From the NCBI GenBank assembly GCA_009926135.1, contig RFPL01000002.1:1-64000 (forward strand): a DNA stretch of 64,000 nt. The letters are read 5' to 3'. Below the pieces are notes generated by a model. The model was not told where the DNA came from, ran no database searches, and saw nothing but the letters and a program-made list of their open reading frames with translations. Every line of letters begins with the position of its first letter. Position 1 is the first letter of the stretch. Positions 1 through 7,541 of this stretch are shown one piece after another. This DNA comes from Sphingomonadaceae bacterium (GTDB lineage: Bacteria > Pseudomonadota > Alphaproteobacteria > Sphingomonadales > Sphingomonadaceae). Both the position numbers and the translations under genes were made by a program.

Positions 1-19
1 TGCCCGCCATGGCGGGCAA

Positions 20-2470
20 GTGAGCGAACTGCCAATCCACGCCGTCCTGCCGGAACTGCTCGCCGCGTTGCGCGAGCAGTCATCGGCCGTGCTGATAGCG
101 CCGCCGGGGGCGGGCAAGACGACCGCGGTGGCACCGGCACTGCTGTCGGAAGACTGGTGCACCGGTTCCGTCATTGTCCTGTCGCCGCGCCGCGTTGCCG
201 CGCGCGCTGCGGCAGAGCGTATGGCCGAGTTGCTGGGCGAACCGGTCGGGCAGACTATCGGCTATCTCACCCGTCTTGACAGCAAGCGTTCGGGCCAGAC
301 CCGCGTGCTGGTGATGACCGAGGCGATTTTCGTCTCGACGTTGTTGAACGATCCCGAACTGTCCGGGGTTTCCGCTGTCCTGTTTGACGAAGCGCATGAG
401 CGGCACCTCGATAGCGATCTGGGTCTGGCGCTGGCGATTGAAAGTCAGGGCGTGCTGCGCGAGGATCTGCGGCTGGTGGTGATGTCCGCCACGCTGGATG
501 GCGCGCGCTTCGCCACTCTGCTCGGCGACGCGCCCGTGATCGAGAGCGAGGGCAAGGCCTGGCCGCTGACCATCCGCTGGCTGGGCGCGCGGCCAGAACT
601 GCGGCTTGATGAAGCCATGGCTAGCGCGATCCTGTTGGCCTGGCGCGAGGAGCGGGGCGATGTATTGGCGTTCCTGCCCGGTGTGGGCGAGATTGAGCGC
701 ACGCGCGAGCGACTGGTTCAGCGGCTACCGGACATCCCCGTACTGCCGCTGCATGGACAGTGCGAGCCAGCGGCCCAGCGCGCCGCGATCCGCCGCGATC
801 CTCAAGGGCGGCGTCGGATCGTGCTGGCCACGGCAATCGCGGAGACATCGCTGACTCTGGATGGCGTTTCGGTGGTCGTCGATGCTGGCCTGTCGCGCCG
901 GGCGGAGTTTGACAAGGCAGCCGGGGTGACGCGCCTCGTGACTCACCGCGCCTCGCAAGCGGCTGCTGCCCAGCGCGCCGGGCGGGCGGCACGGCAAGGA
1001 CCGGGTGTCGCCTACCGGCTGTGGGAAGAAGCGTCCCATGCCGGTCGCCCTGCCTACGAGCCGCCGGAAATCCTGACCAGCGACCTTGCGCCATTGCTGC
1101 TCACGCTGGCGCAGTGGGGCGCGACGAGTGTCCCCCAGATGGCCTGGCTGGATCCGCCTCCGCCGGCGGCATTGGCGGCTGCGCAGGCCAGCTTGCAGGC
1201 GCTTGGTGCGCTTGATGGCAAGGGAGCAATCACGGCGCACGGACGCAGCATGGCAAGCTTGCCGATGGCCCCGGGGCTTGCTCACATGCTCCTTTATGCT
1301 GCCCGGCATGGCGCGGCAGACGAGGCGGCGCGGCTGGCGCTGCTGCTGCAAGAACGCGGCCTCGGCGGACGTGGCGAAGATCTGGCGCAGCGACTGGATC
1401 GCTGGAACGGCGATCGGTCGGCGCGCGCCGAAGCCTCGCGCCAACTGGCGCGGCGCTGGTCTGATCGGGCCCGCCAACTTGCCAAGTTGGACCGCAAGGA
1501 CGCGCCCCCGCTCGCCGTGCTCCTGGCCGAGGGGGCTCCAGAAAGCCTGGCCAAGCGCCGCGACGCCGCCGGGGAAGACTGGTTGACCGCCGGCGGGCGC
1601 GGCTTACGGCTCGACCCTGCTTCCTCGCTGGCGCGGGCCGAATGGCTGGCGGTGGGAGATGCCCAGGGCGAAGCCAAGGGTGCGCGTATTACCGGGGCGA
1701 TTGCGCTGACCGAGGCCGAGGTGCAGCGTTGGCTGGCGCATCGGATCGAGCGCCGCTCGGTGCTGCGCTGGATTGCTGACGAGCGGCGGGTCGAGGCGCT
1801 GGTCGAATCGAGGCTAGGCGCGATTGCCCTGGCTCGCGGTTCCGATCCGTCGCCCGATCCAGCGACAATTCGCGCCTTCCTGGTCGACCGGATTCGCGCC
1901 GATGGGCTGGACCTCGTGCCGCTCGGCAAGTCGAGTCTAGGTCTGCTGCGCCGCGCGCGATTTGCGGGGATTGCCAGCCTGAGCGAGCTCGCCCTGCTGG
2001 CCGAACTCGATGACTGGCTGGGACCGCTGCTGAGCCGGCGGCTGGATGCGCTGGACCCCGGCAAGCTGCATGATGCTCTGCGCGCGCGGCTGGACTATCC
2101 GGCGCAACAGGCGCTGGAAAAGCTGGTGCCTGGGCAGTTCATTTCGCCGGCGGGAACCAGCCATGCCATCGATTACGATGATCCGGGCGGCCCCTCTGTC
2201 GAGGTGAGGGTCCAGGCGCTGTTCGGGATGGACCGACACCCGACCTTCGGACACGGCGGAGGCGAGCCGCTCCTGCTCAAGCTGACGGACCCCGGCGGCA
2301 AGCCGTTGCAGACCACACGCGATCTGCCAGGATTCTGGCGCGGTTCATGGAAAGACGTGCAGCGCGACATGAAGGGGCGCTATCCCAAGCATCGCTGGCC
2401 CGACGAACCTTGGGCCGAGATTCCGAGCCTCAAAACGAAAAACGCGTTCGAAGCTGCGCGGCGCACTTGA
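20..2470 (+). CDS. hrpB: ATP-dependent helicase HrpB
   Basis: This is a DEAH-box superfamily 2 helicase of the HrpB type, a cytosolic NTP-dependent RNA helicase whose physiological role is poorly defined in most bacteria. The 816-residue protein shows a Walker A motif (PPGAGKT, about 28-34), DEAH at 123-126, the SAT motif at 155-157 and motif VI (QRAGRAAR) at 318-325. The long C-terminal half fits the helicase-associated and HrpB C-terminal domains, and the length is normal for the family. The start is GTG, only 19 bases from the window edge, so an upstream promoter cannot be judged. The next gene follows after 31 bases on the same strand. The family call is firm; the biological role is not. 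Confidence 0.93.
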   Translation: MSELPIHAVLPELLAALREQSSAVLIAPPGAGKTTAVAPALLSEDWCTGSVIVLSPRRVAARAAAERMAELLGEPVGQTIGYLTRLDSKRSGQTRVLVMTEAIFVSTLLNDPELSGVSAVLFDEAHERHLDSDLGLALAIESQGVLREDLRLVVMSATLDGARFATLLGDAPVIESEGKAWPLTIRWLGARPELRLDEAMASAILLAWREERGDVLAFLPGVGEIERTRERLVQRLPDIPVLPLHGQCEPAAQRAAIRRDPQGRRRIVLATAIAETSLTLDGVSVVVDAGLSRRAEFDKAAGVTRLVTHRASQAAAAQRAGRAARQGPGVAYRLWEEASHAGRPAYEPPEILTSDLAPLLLTLAQWGATSVPQMAWLDPPPPAALAAAQASLQALGALDGKGAITAHGRSMASLPMAPGLAHMLLYAARHGAADEAARLALLLQERGLGGRGEDLAQRLDRWNGDRSARAEASRQLARRWSDRARQLAKLDRKDAPPLAVLLAEGAPESLAKRRDAAGEDWLTAGGRGLRLDPASSLARAEWLAVGDAQGEAKGARITGAIALTEAEVQRWLAHRIERRSVLRWIADERRVEALVESRLGAIALARGSDPSPDPATIRAFLVDRIRADGLDLVPLGKSSLGLLRRARFAGIASLSELALLAELDDWLGPLLSRRLDALDPGKLHDALRARLDYPAQQALEKLVPGQFISPAGTSHAIDYDDPGGPSVEVRVQALFGMDRHPTFGHGGGEPLLLKLTDPGGKPLQTTRDLPGFWRGSWKDVQRDMKGRYPKHRWPDEPWAEIPSLKTKNAFEAARRT

Positions 2471-2501
2471 TTCCGGCAGCGATTCGCCCGAAAGCGCGCG
2501 C

Positions 2502-2780
2502 ATGTCAGCATGCATCTATCAGCGCCCCAAGAATGCCATGCAGTCCGGCAAGGCCATGCTTGACCAGTGGATCCTTGATTTCGCCCCTGCCGAGGCGCGT
2601 AAGCCGGATCCGTTGATGGGTTGGGCAGGCTCTGGCGATACCCAGACGCAGGTGCAGCTCAAGTTTGCCAGTTTGCCGGAAGCGCAAGCCTATGCCGCCA
2701 AGTATGGCATTGCAGTTACCGTCCATGCCACGCCGCCGCGCCGACTCAAGCTGCAGAGCTACGCCGACAATTTCCGGTGA
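2502..2780 (+). CDS. NDUFS4-like complex I accessory subunit (ETC complex I family)
   Basis: This 92-residue protein matches the small alphaproteobacterial proteins of the ETC complex I subunit family, homologous to mitochondrial NDUFS4 (18 kDa subunit). It would sit on the peripheral arm of NADH:ubiquinone oxidoreductase. Recognisable features are the N-terminal IYQRPKNAMQSGKA stretch, the central PDPLMGWAGS motif and the C-terminal YADNFR ending. The family is essentially confined to Alphaproteobacteria and mitochondria, which supports the taxonomic reading. It starts at an ATG, has no signal peptide, and is not next to nuo genes, which is usual for this subunit. Sequence ending and length are complete. 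Confidence 0.9.
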   Translation: MSACIYQRPKNAMQSGKAMLDQWILDFAPAEARKPDPLMGWAGSGDTQTQVQLKFASLPEAQAYAAKYGIAVTVHATPPRRLKLQSYADNFR

Positions 2781-2877
2781 TCTTGACCAAGCGATGATCG
2801 GGGATTTGGAGCTCTGCGCAAGGAACTGCCGCTGGAGCTGGTCTGCAGCCTGGGCATAACGCTGAATTGATACGCGG

Positions 2878-2919
2878 GGCCGCCGTCCGCCAGGGTCGCG
2901 CTGTTGGCGTCCGGCGGCC
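2878..2919. repeat. Long inverted repeat (13 bp in two blocks) downstream of the NDUFS4-like gene
   Basis: The arms are GGCCGCCG-tc-CGCCA and TGGCG-tc-CGGCGGCC, symmetric with a 2/2 internal mismatch and a 12-base loop. It lies about 100 bases after the NDUFS4-like stop codon and has no T tract after either arm, so it is not a textbook intrinsic terminator. It may still end transcription, or be a repeated palindromic element. The rest of 2781-3007 shows no convincing gene. Confidence 0.55.
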
Positions 2920-3007
2920 TCCGCGACAGCCGGTCACATGGACCAGCCGTTAGACCGCTCATGACGAGCGATCATATGCAACATAGGCCGATTCGCCCGC
3001 CAAAGAC

Positions 3008-3036
3008 TTGCGCAAACGCGACAACGCCGCCATATG
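3008..3036 (+). promoter_or_regulatory. Candidate promoter of the SRP RNA gene
   Basis: TTGCGC at 3008-3013 and CATATG at 3031-3036 are 17 bases apart. Initiation about 7 bases later would fall at the base of the predicted SRP RNA stem. The -10 element is weak, so support comes mainly from position. Confidence 0.35.
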
Positions 3037-3039
3037 CCC

Positions 3040-3135
3040 GCTCGGGAGTCGGTCGGACGCTTGCGTCCGCCAACCTGGTCAGGTCCGGAAGGAAGCAGCC
3101 ACAACGGTTTGCGGCGGGTCGGCCGGCTCCTTTTC
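3040..3135 (+). ncRNA. ffs: Signal recognition particle RNA (small bacterial SRP RNA, 4.5S)
   Basis: The near-invariant SRP RNA core GGTCAGGTCCGGAAGGAAGC begins at 3077, giving the Ffh-binding symmetric and asymmetric loops and the GGAA tetraloop. The outer stem can be drawn from 3045-3052 (GGAGTCGG) with 3123-3130 (CCGGCTCC), followed by TTTT at 3131-3134. The RNA binds Ffh and guides co-translational targeting of membrane and secreted proteins. It lies directly upstream of dnaX, a common alphaproteobacterial arrangement. The exact ends are estimated from pairing. Confidence 0.93.
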
Positions 3136-3177
3136 CTCCATTCGACAATCGGGGCGCCAGCGCTTACCAAGGACGCA

Positions 3178-4932
3178 ATGGACGATTCACCCGACATTTT
3201 CGCTGACGAGCCTGAAGAGGACGGCCCGAGCGCGGCCGAACTGGAAGCAGCCGGACAGGAATCGATGTTCGGTACGCCCGAACCGGCCCCGGTGGCCAAG
3301 CCGGTTGTCGCGGCGCCAGTCACTCCGGCGCAGCCTTACCGCGTGCTCGCCCGCAAATACCGCTCGCAGACTTTTGCCGAACTGATCGGCCAGGACGCGA
3401 TGGTCCAGACGCTGGCCAACGCGATCAAGCGTGACCGGCTGGCCCACGCCTTCCTGATGACCGGCATCCGCGGGGTTGGCAAAACCTCGACCGCGCGGCT
3501 GATTGCCAAGGCGCTTAACTGCGTGGGGCCAGATGGGCAGGGCGGGCCGACGATTGATCCCTGCGGCCAGTGCGAGCCTTGCCTGGCGATTGCCGAGGGC
3601 CGGCACATCGACGTGATCGAGATGGACGCCGCAAGCCACACCGGCGTCGACGACGTGCGCGAGATCATCGAGGCGGTGCGCTATTCTGCCGTGTCCGCGC
3701 GCTACAAGATCTACATCATCGACGAAGTCCACATGCTGTCGCGCAATGCGTTCAACGCGCTGCTCAAGACGCTGGAAGAGCCGCCGGCGCACGTGAAGTT
3801 CCTCTTCGCGACGACCGAGGTGGATAAGCTGCCGGTGACAGTCCTGTCCCGGTGCCAGCGGTTCGATCTCAAGCGCATCCCGACCGAACTGCTCGCCACC
3901 CACTTCGCGATGATCTGCGACAAGGAGGGCGTTGAGGCCGAGGCTGAGGCCTTGTCGATGATCGCGGCAGCGGCCGATGGATCGGTCCGCGATGGCTTGT
4001 CGATCCTCGATCAGGCGATTGCGCATGCCGATCTTGGCGGAGATGGCAAAGTCAGTGCGGCTCAGGTCAAGGAAATGCTGGGCCTGGCCGACAAGACTGC
4101 CCAGCGGCGGCTGTTCGCGGCGCTGATTGGCGGGGATGCCGCTGGCTTGCTTGACCTGGTTGACCATCAGTTCGCCTTGGGCGTCGAGCCGCCAGCCTTG
4201 CTGCGCGGCGCTCTGGAACTCACGCACCGCGTGACCCTTGCACAGCTCGGGCGAGACGAATCCTCGTTCTCCGAAGAGGAGCGAGCGGCGGTTGGCGAAT
4301 GGGCACAGCGCCTATCGGCCGGACAGCTCCACCGCCTGTGGCAATTGCTGCTGAAGGGCCATGAAGAGGTCAAGACTGCCCCCGATCCCCTGGTCGCCGC
4401 GCGGATGGCGCTGCTGCGGGTGCTGCATGCGTCGGATCTTCCGGATCCCGGCAAGCTGGCAGAGCACCTGGCAACAGCGCTGGCCAACGCACCGCGCGCC
4501 GAAAACACGTCGTCATCCCCCGTAGCTGCACCGGTGGCCAGCCTGGGCTGGGAAGACCTGATCGAGACGGTTGACCGTTCCGGCCAGTTGCGCGTCGCTC
4601 AGGTCATGCGAGACTGGGTGCGCGTAATCACCCTTGCGCCGGGAGAGCTGACCTATGGCGTCGCACCGGGATATCCCGGTGATCTCGGTCCCGAACTGCG
4701 CGATGCCCTGCTGCGCGCCACGGGTGAACGCTGGACAGTCCAGCGCGGCGAGGGGGATGGGGCACCCACTTTGCGCGAGAAAGCCGAAGCGCTGAAGGCT
4801 GCCGAGGACGCGGCGCTGCGGCGCCATCCGCTGGTCGAGGCGGCCTTTGCCGCTTTCCCGCAGGCCGAGATTGTCGAGGAAAGCCCTGATGCCCGCGTTG
4901 CGAGCATGGGTGGCAGCAAATGGAGAAACTGA
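3178..4932 (+). CDS. dnaX: DNA polymerase III subunit gamma/tau
   Basis: This is the clamp-loader ATPase DnaX, which loads the beta clamp and couples polymerase cores in the replisome. With the chosen start the protein has 584 residues. Visible features are the conserved YRSQTFAELIGQD segment near 61, Walker A GIRGVGKT at about 97-104, four zinc-binding cysteines at 115, 129, 132 and 135, the DEVH Walker B near 182-185 and the SRC motif with its arginine near 224. The ATG at 3178, preceded by AAGGA, was chosen because a longer frame would run into the SRP RNA. The acidic N-terminal extension of about 50 residues before the AAA+ domain occurs in relatives. The ybaB start lies one base after the stop, so the two are probably translationally coupled. 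recR, often next, is absent here. Confidence 0.95.
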   Translation: MDDSPDIFADEPEEDGPSAAELEAAGQESMFGTPEPAPVAKPVVAAPVTPAQPYRVLARKYRSQTFAELIGQDAMVQTLANAIKRDRLAHAFLMTGIRGVGKTSTARLIAKALNCVGPDGQGGPTIDPCGQCEPCLAIAEGRHIDVIEMDAASHTGVDDVREIIEAVRYSAVSARYKIYIIDEVHMLSRNAFNALLKTLEEPPAHVKFLFATTEVDKLPVTVLSRCQRFDLKRIPTELLATHFAMICDKEGVEAEAEALSMIAAAADGSVRDGLSILDQAIAHADLGGDGKVSAAQVKEMLGLADKTAQRRLFAALIGGDAAGLLDLVDHQFALGVEPPALLRGALELTHRVTLAQLGRDESSFSEEERAAVGEWAQRLSAGQLHRLWQLLLKGHEEVKTAPDPLVAARMALLRVLHASDLPDPGKLAEHLATALANAPRAENTSSSPVAAPVASLGWEDLIETVDRSGQLRVAQVMRDWVRVITLAPGELTYGVAPGYPGDLGPELRDALLRATGERWTVQRGEGDGAPTLREKAEALKAAEDAALRRHPLVEAAFAAFPQAEIVEESPDARVASMGGSKWRN

Positions 4933-4933
4933 C

Positions 4934-5272
4934 GTGAAGTCGATGGAAGAGATGCTCAAGGCCGCCCAGCAGGCCGCCGAGACCATCCAGAAGCAGATGA
5001 CCCAAAGCCAGACCAAACTGGACGGGATCGAGGTCGAAGGCCGTGCTGGTGGCGGGCTTGTCACGATCCGCGCTTCGGCCAAGGGCCGGATCATCGGCGT
5101 CAACATCGACGACAGCCTGCTGAAGCCCGAGGAAAAGGGCATCCTCGAAGACCTGATTGCCGCGGCGTTCAATGATGCACGCGCGAAGGCTGACGAGGTC
5201 GCCGGTCAGGAAATGGCGCGGATGCAGTCGGGCATGGGCCTGCCGCCGGGGTTCAAGCTGCCGGGAATGTAG
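4934..5272 (+). CDS. ybaB: YbaB/EbfC family nucleoid-associated protein
   Basis: This is a 112-residue DNA-binding protein of the YbaB/EbfC family, thought to bind DNA as a tweezer-like dimer and to affect nucleoid structure. It has the typical helical N-terminus rich in K, Q and A (MEEMLKAAQQAAETIQKQM), a central beta region and a C-terminal helix. It ends in a Met- and Pro-rich tail, also typical. The GTG at 4934 gives the MKSMEEML start seen in relatives; an in-frame ATG at 4943 is the alternative. It follows dnaX with a one-base gap in the standard dnaX-ybaB order. The downstream neighbour is on the opposite strand. Confidence 0.92.
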   Translation: MKSMEEMLKAAQQAAETIQKQMTQSQTKLDGIEVEGRAGGGLVTIRASAKGRIIGVNIDDSLLKPEEKGILEDLIAAAFNDARAKADEVAGQEMARMQSGMGLPPGFKLPGM

Positions 5273-5279
5273 GCCTTGC

Positions 5280-6065
5280 TCAGGTCCTGGCGCGTTGGTT
5301 CTGCCCGGCTCGCTGAGGCAGGAGCAGGACCAGCACCAGGATAACCCCGCCCAGGATGAGCGAGATCGTTGGCCGACCAAGGTCGAGCCCGCCACTTGCC
5401 AGAGGCTTGTCGAGGAAATCTCCGACAGTTGCGCCTAGTGGGCGAGTGAGGATGAATGCCGCCCAGAACAGGGCGACGGGGCTTGCCAAGGTACGCCAGT
5501 ACAGGATCGCGATCACTGCCAGTGCCGCACCAAAGATTACGGCGCCTCCGAGATAACCGGGGCCAGAATCAGCTACCCAGTCACCGAGTGCGGTACCCAG
5601 CGTTTGCGAAAACGTGATGGTGACCCAATAGAAGCTCTCGGTCTTTGCGGAAGCTACGGTGTTGACGTCGACGGTCCCCAGCGCTCGGTACCACAAAAAC
5701 AGGCATCCCATCACCAGGCCAAACAACAGCAGCGATCCGCCGGGATATCCGATCCCAAGCGAACGTGTGGCAAAGTCGGCCATCGTCGTGCCCGCCGTGG
5801 TGGAGGCAATGATTGTAGCCCAATAGAGTAGCGGGTGGAATTGAGTGGCGCGAACCTGAAGCACGACCAGTGCGAGCAACGGAATGATGAATATCGCGCT
5901 GCTGGCAAGGTATCCGAAATCGTAGGTCATCGATAAGGCGTCACCGCCTGTCTCGCCCAAGGTGGTTGCCAGGATTTTGATCGTCCAGAAGCCAAGCGTC
6001 ACGGCCGGGACCTTGGCCACCTCAGCCGCTGCCAGACCGCTCGCTGGCGCCGGGTCAGGAGTCAC
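5280..6065 (-). CDS. COG4705-type multipass membrane protein with four internal repeats
   Basis: This 261-residue protein is hydrophobic throughout, with roughly seven or eight predicted membrane spans. It resembles the uncharacterised membrane proteins of COG4705. The striking feature is a four-fold internal repeat of the form [FY]W-x(8)-T-x-G-x-T-x-[GA]-D at about residues 26-42, 81-97, 146-162 and 200-216. Each copy ends in an acidic residue likely to lie near the membrane interface. Such repeated polar motifs inside membrane helices suggest transport or ion binding, but no substrate can be named. The GTG start overlaps the upstream amidohydrolase stop as GTGA, so the two are probably co-translated. 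The family match is from memory of its repeat pattern. Confidence 0.75.
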   Translation of the reverse strand: MTPDPAPASGLAAAEVAKVPAVTLGFWTIKILATTLGETGGDALSMTYDFGYLASSAIFIIPLLALVVLQVRATQFHPLLYWATIIASTTAGTTMADFATRSLGIGYPGGSLLLFGLVMGCLFLWYRALGTVDVNTVASAKTESFYWVTITFSQTLGTALGDWVADSGPGYLGGAVIFGAALAVIAILYWRTLASPVALFWAAFILTRPLGATVGDFLDKPLASGGLDLGRPTISLILGGVILVLVLLLPQRAGQNQRART

Positions 6066-7354
6066 CGCGCTGGTTCGATCTTCTTGCCGCCCTTGATGAC
6101 CGCCTCCGGCTGTTCGAGCAGGCGGACATTGCTCAGCGGATCGCCGTCTACTGCGACGATGTCAGCGAAGCGGCCGGCTGCGATCTGGCCGACTTCGCCT
6201 TCCTGGCCGAGCGCCTGCGCAGCATTGAGGGTCGCCGCGCGGATCGCGTCGAGCGGGGTCATGCCATATTGCACCATGGTCGCGAACTGCTTGCCAACGT
6301 GGCCATGCGGCATCACGCCGGCGTCGGAGCCGAACACCATCCGCACGCCTGCCTTGAAGGCCTTGCGGAAGTTGTCGCGCTGGATCTGCGCGACTTCACG
6401 GTCCTTGCGCAGGTTGTCTTCCAGCACGCCGTTCTTCTTGCCTTCGGCCCGGGTGTATTCGGTATTGTAGATGTCCATGCTGAAATAGACCGGCTTGGGC
6501 CGCGCGGCGGCGAGCTTGATCCCTTCATCGTCGACCAGGCTGACGTGCTCGATCGTGTCGATCCCGGCCTTGATAGCGGCCTTGATTCCGGCGGCACCAT
6601 GCGCATGGGCGGCCACGCGCAGGCCCCACATCTGGGCTTCATCCACAATCGCGCGCAGTTCGGACTCGCTAAGCTGCTGCTGGCCGGGCTCTGTATTCCG
6701 GCTGAAGACGCCGCCCGTCGCGCAGACCTTGATCACTTCGGCGCCAAACTTGCGCTGGCGACGGACCTGATAGCGCAGTTCTTCCTCGCCATCGCCGACG
6801 CCTTCTTCCTTCCTCGGCTTCTCGAGCGAGGGGGGCAGGAAAGTTGAATCGCAGTGACCACCCGTCGCGCCCAGAGCATAACCGGCCGGCACGATCCGGG
6901 GGCCGATGGCATAGCCGTTGGTGATCGCCTGCTTCAGACCAATGTCGTTGCGATTGGCCGAGCCAACATTACGCACCGTGGTAAAGCCGGCATCAAGCAT
7001 CGCCCGGGCATTGCCCACGGCGGTCATGGCAAAGAAGCTGTCGGTAAATTCCAGCCCGCGGTAGCCGCCGATATCGGCCGGGCCATCGAGATGGACGTGC
7101 ATGTCGATCAAGCCGGGAACCAGCGTCTTGCCGGGAAGATCGACATGCTCGACCTCGGCCGAAAATTTCATCGTCCGAGCATCGGCAATGCCGGTGATCC
7201 GCCCGGCATCATCGACGAAGATAGCCGGATGCTCGACATAACTGCCCTTGGCGACATCGAGGTAACGCTCGGCGGTGATCACCACTGGCTTGGCAAACGC
7301 CGGAACAGCCAATGTGGCGGCTGCGATCGAAAGCGAAAGGGCAAAGCGCTTCAT
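6062..7354 (-). CDS. Secreted metal-dependent amidohydrolase (imidazolonepropionase-like, Xaa-Pro peptidase type)
   Basis: This is an amidohydrolase-superfamily enzyme, 430 residues from the chosen ATG. Residues 1-21 form a clear signal peptide (MKRFALSLSIAAATLAVPAFA), which places it in the periplasm. Metal-binding motifs are HVH at about 86-88 after LVPGLIDM, the lysine in AEVIKVCATGG, AAHAHG, a later IEH and the FGSDAG aspartate near the C-terminus. Related enzymes hydrolyse N-acyl or Xaa-Pro/Arg/Lys dipeptides, so peptide scavenging is likely, but the substrate is not readable here. A frame extending to 7669 is rejected because it destroys the signal peptide and crosses the lon promoter region. 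AAGGAG precedes this start. The stop overlaps the following membrane protein. Confidence 0.85.
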   Translation of the reverse strand: MKRFALSLSIAAATLAVPAFAKPVVITAERYLDVAKGSYVEHPAIFVDDAGRITGIADARTMKFSAEVEHVDLPGKTLVPGLIDMHVHLDGPADIGGYRGLEFTDSFFAMTAVGNARAMLDAGFTTVRNVGSANRNDIGLKQAITNGYAIGPRIVPAGYALGATGGHCDSTFLPPSLEKPRKEEGVGDGEEELRYQVRRQRKFGAEVIKVCATGGVFSRNTEPGQQQLSESELRAIVDEAQMWGLRVAAHAHGAAGIKAAIKAGIDTIEHVSLVDDEGIKLAAARPKPVYFSMDIYNTEYTRAEGKKNGVLEDNLRKDREVAQIQRDNFRKAFKAGVRMVFGSDAGVMPHGHVGKQFATMVQYGMTPLDAIRAATLNAAQALGQEGEVGQIAAGRFADIVAVDGDPLSNVRLLEQPEAVIKGGKKIEPAR

Positions 7355-7446
7355 CAGCAATGTTCTCCTTGGAGTGCCTCGTCCTGATGCTTGGTTCGTA
7401 CGGCAATAGCAATCCTGCGCCGTCCACAGCCCTGAAAGCGCCGCCC

Positions 7447-7475
7447 ATTGCACCGTTAAAGGGGCATCCCCATAT
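7447..7475 (+). promoter_or_regulatory. Candidate RpoH (heat-shock sigma-32) promoter of lon
   Basis: ATTG at 7447-7450 is followed after exactly 17 bases by CCCCATAT at 7468-7475. This resembles the alphaproteobacterial RpoH pattern CTTG-N17-CCYATNT. It lies 66 bases before the lon ATG. Lon is a classic heat-shock protease, so the assignment makes biological sense, but it rests on motif reading alone. Confidence 0.5.
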
Positions 7476-7541
7476 CCTCGCTCAAGACCGGGATCCACCC
7501 GGATGGTGCCGCCTGGCACCGGATCACTAACGGAAAACAAC

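Noticed and set aside
3034..3177. N-terminal extension of dnaX into the SRP RNA
   Set aside because: The extension overlaps the invariant SRP core, has no ribosome site and is not DnaX-like.
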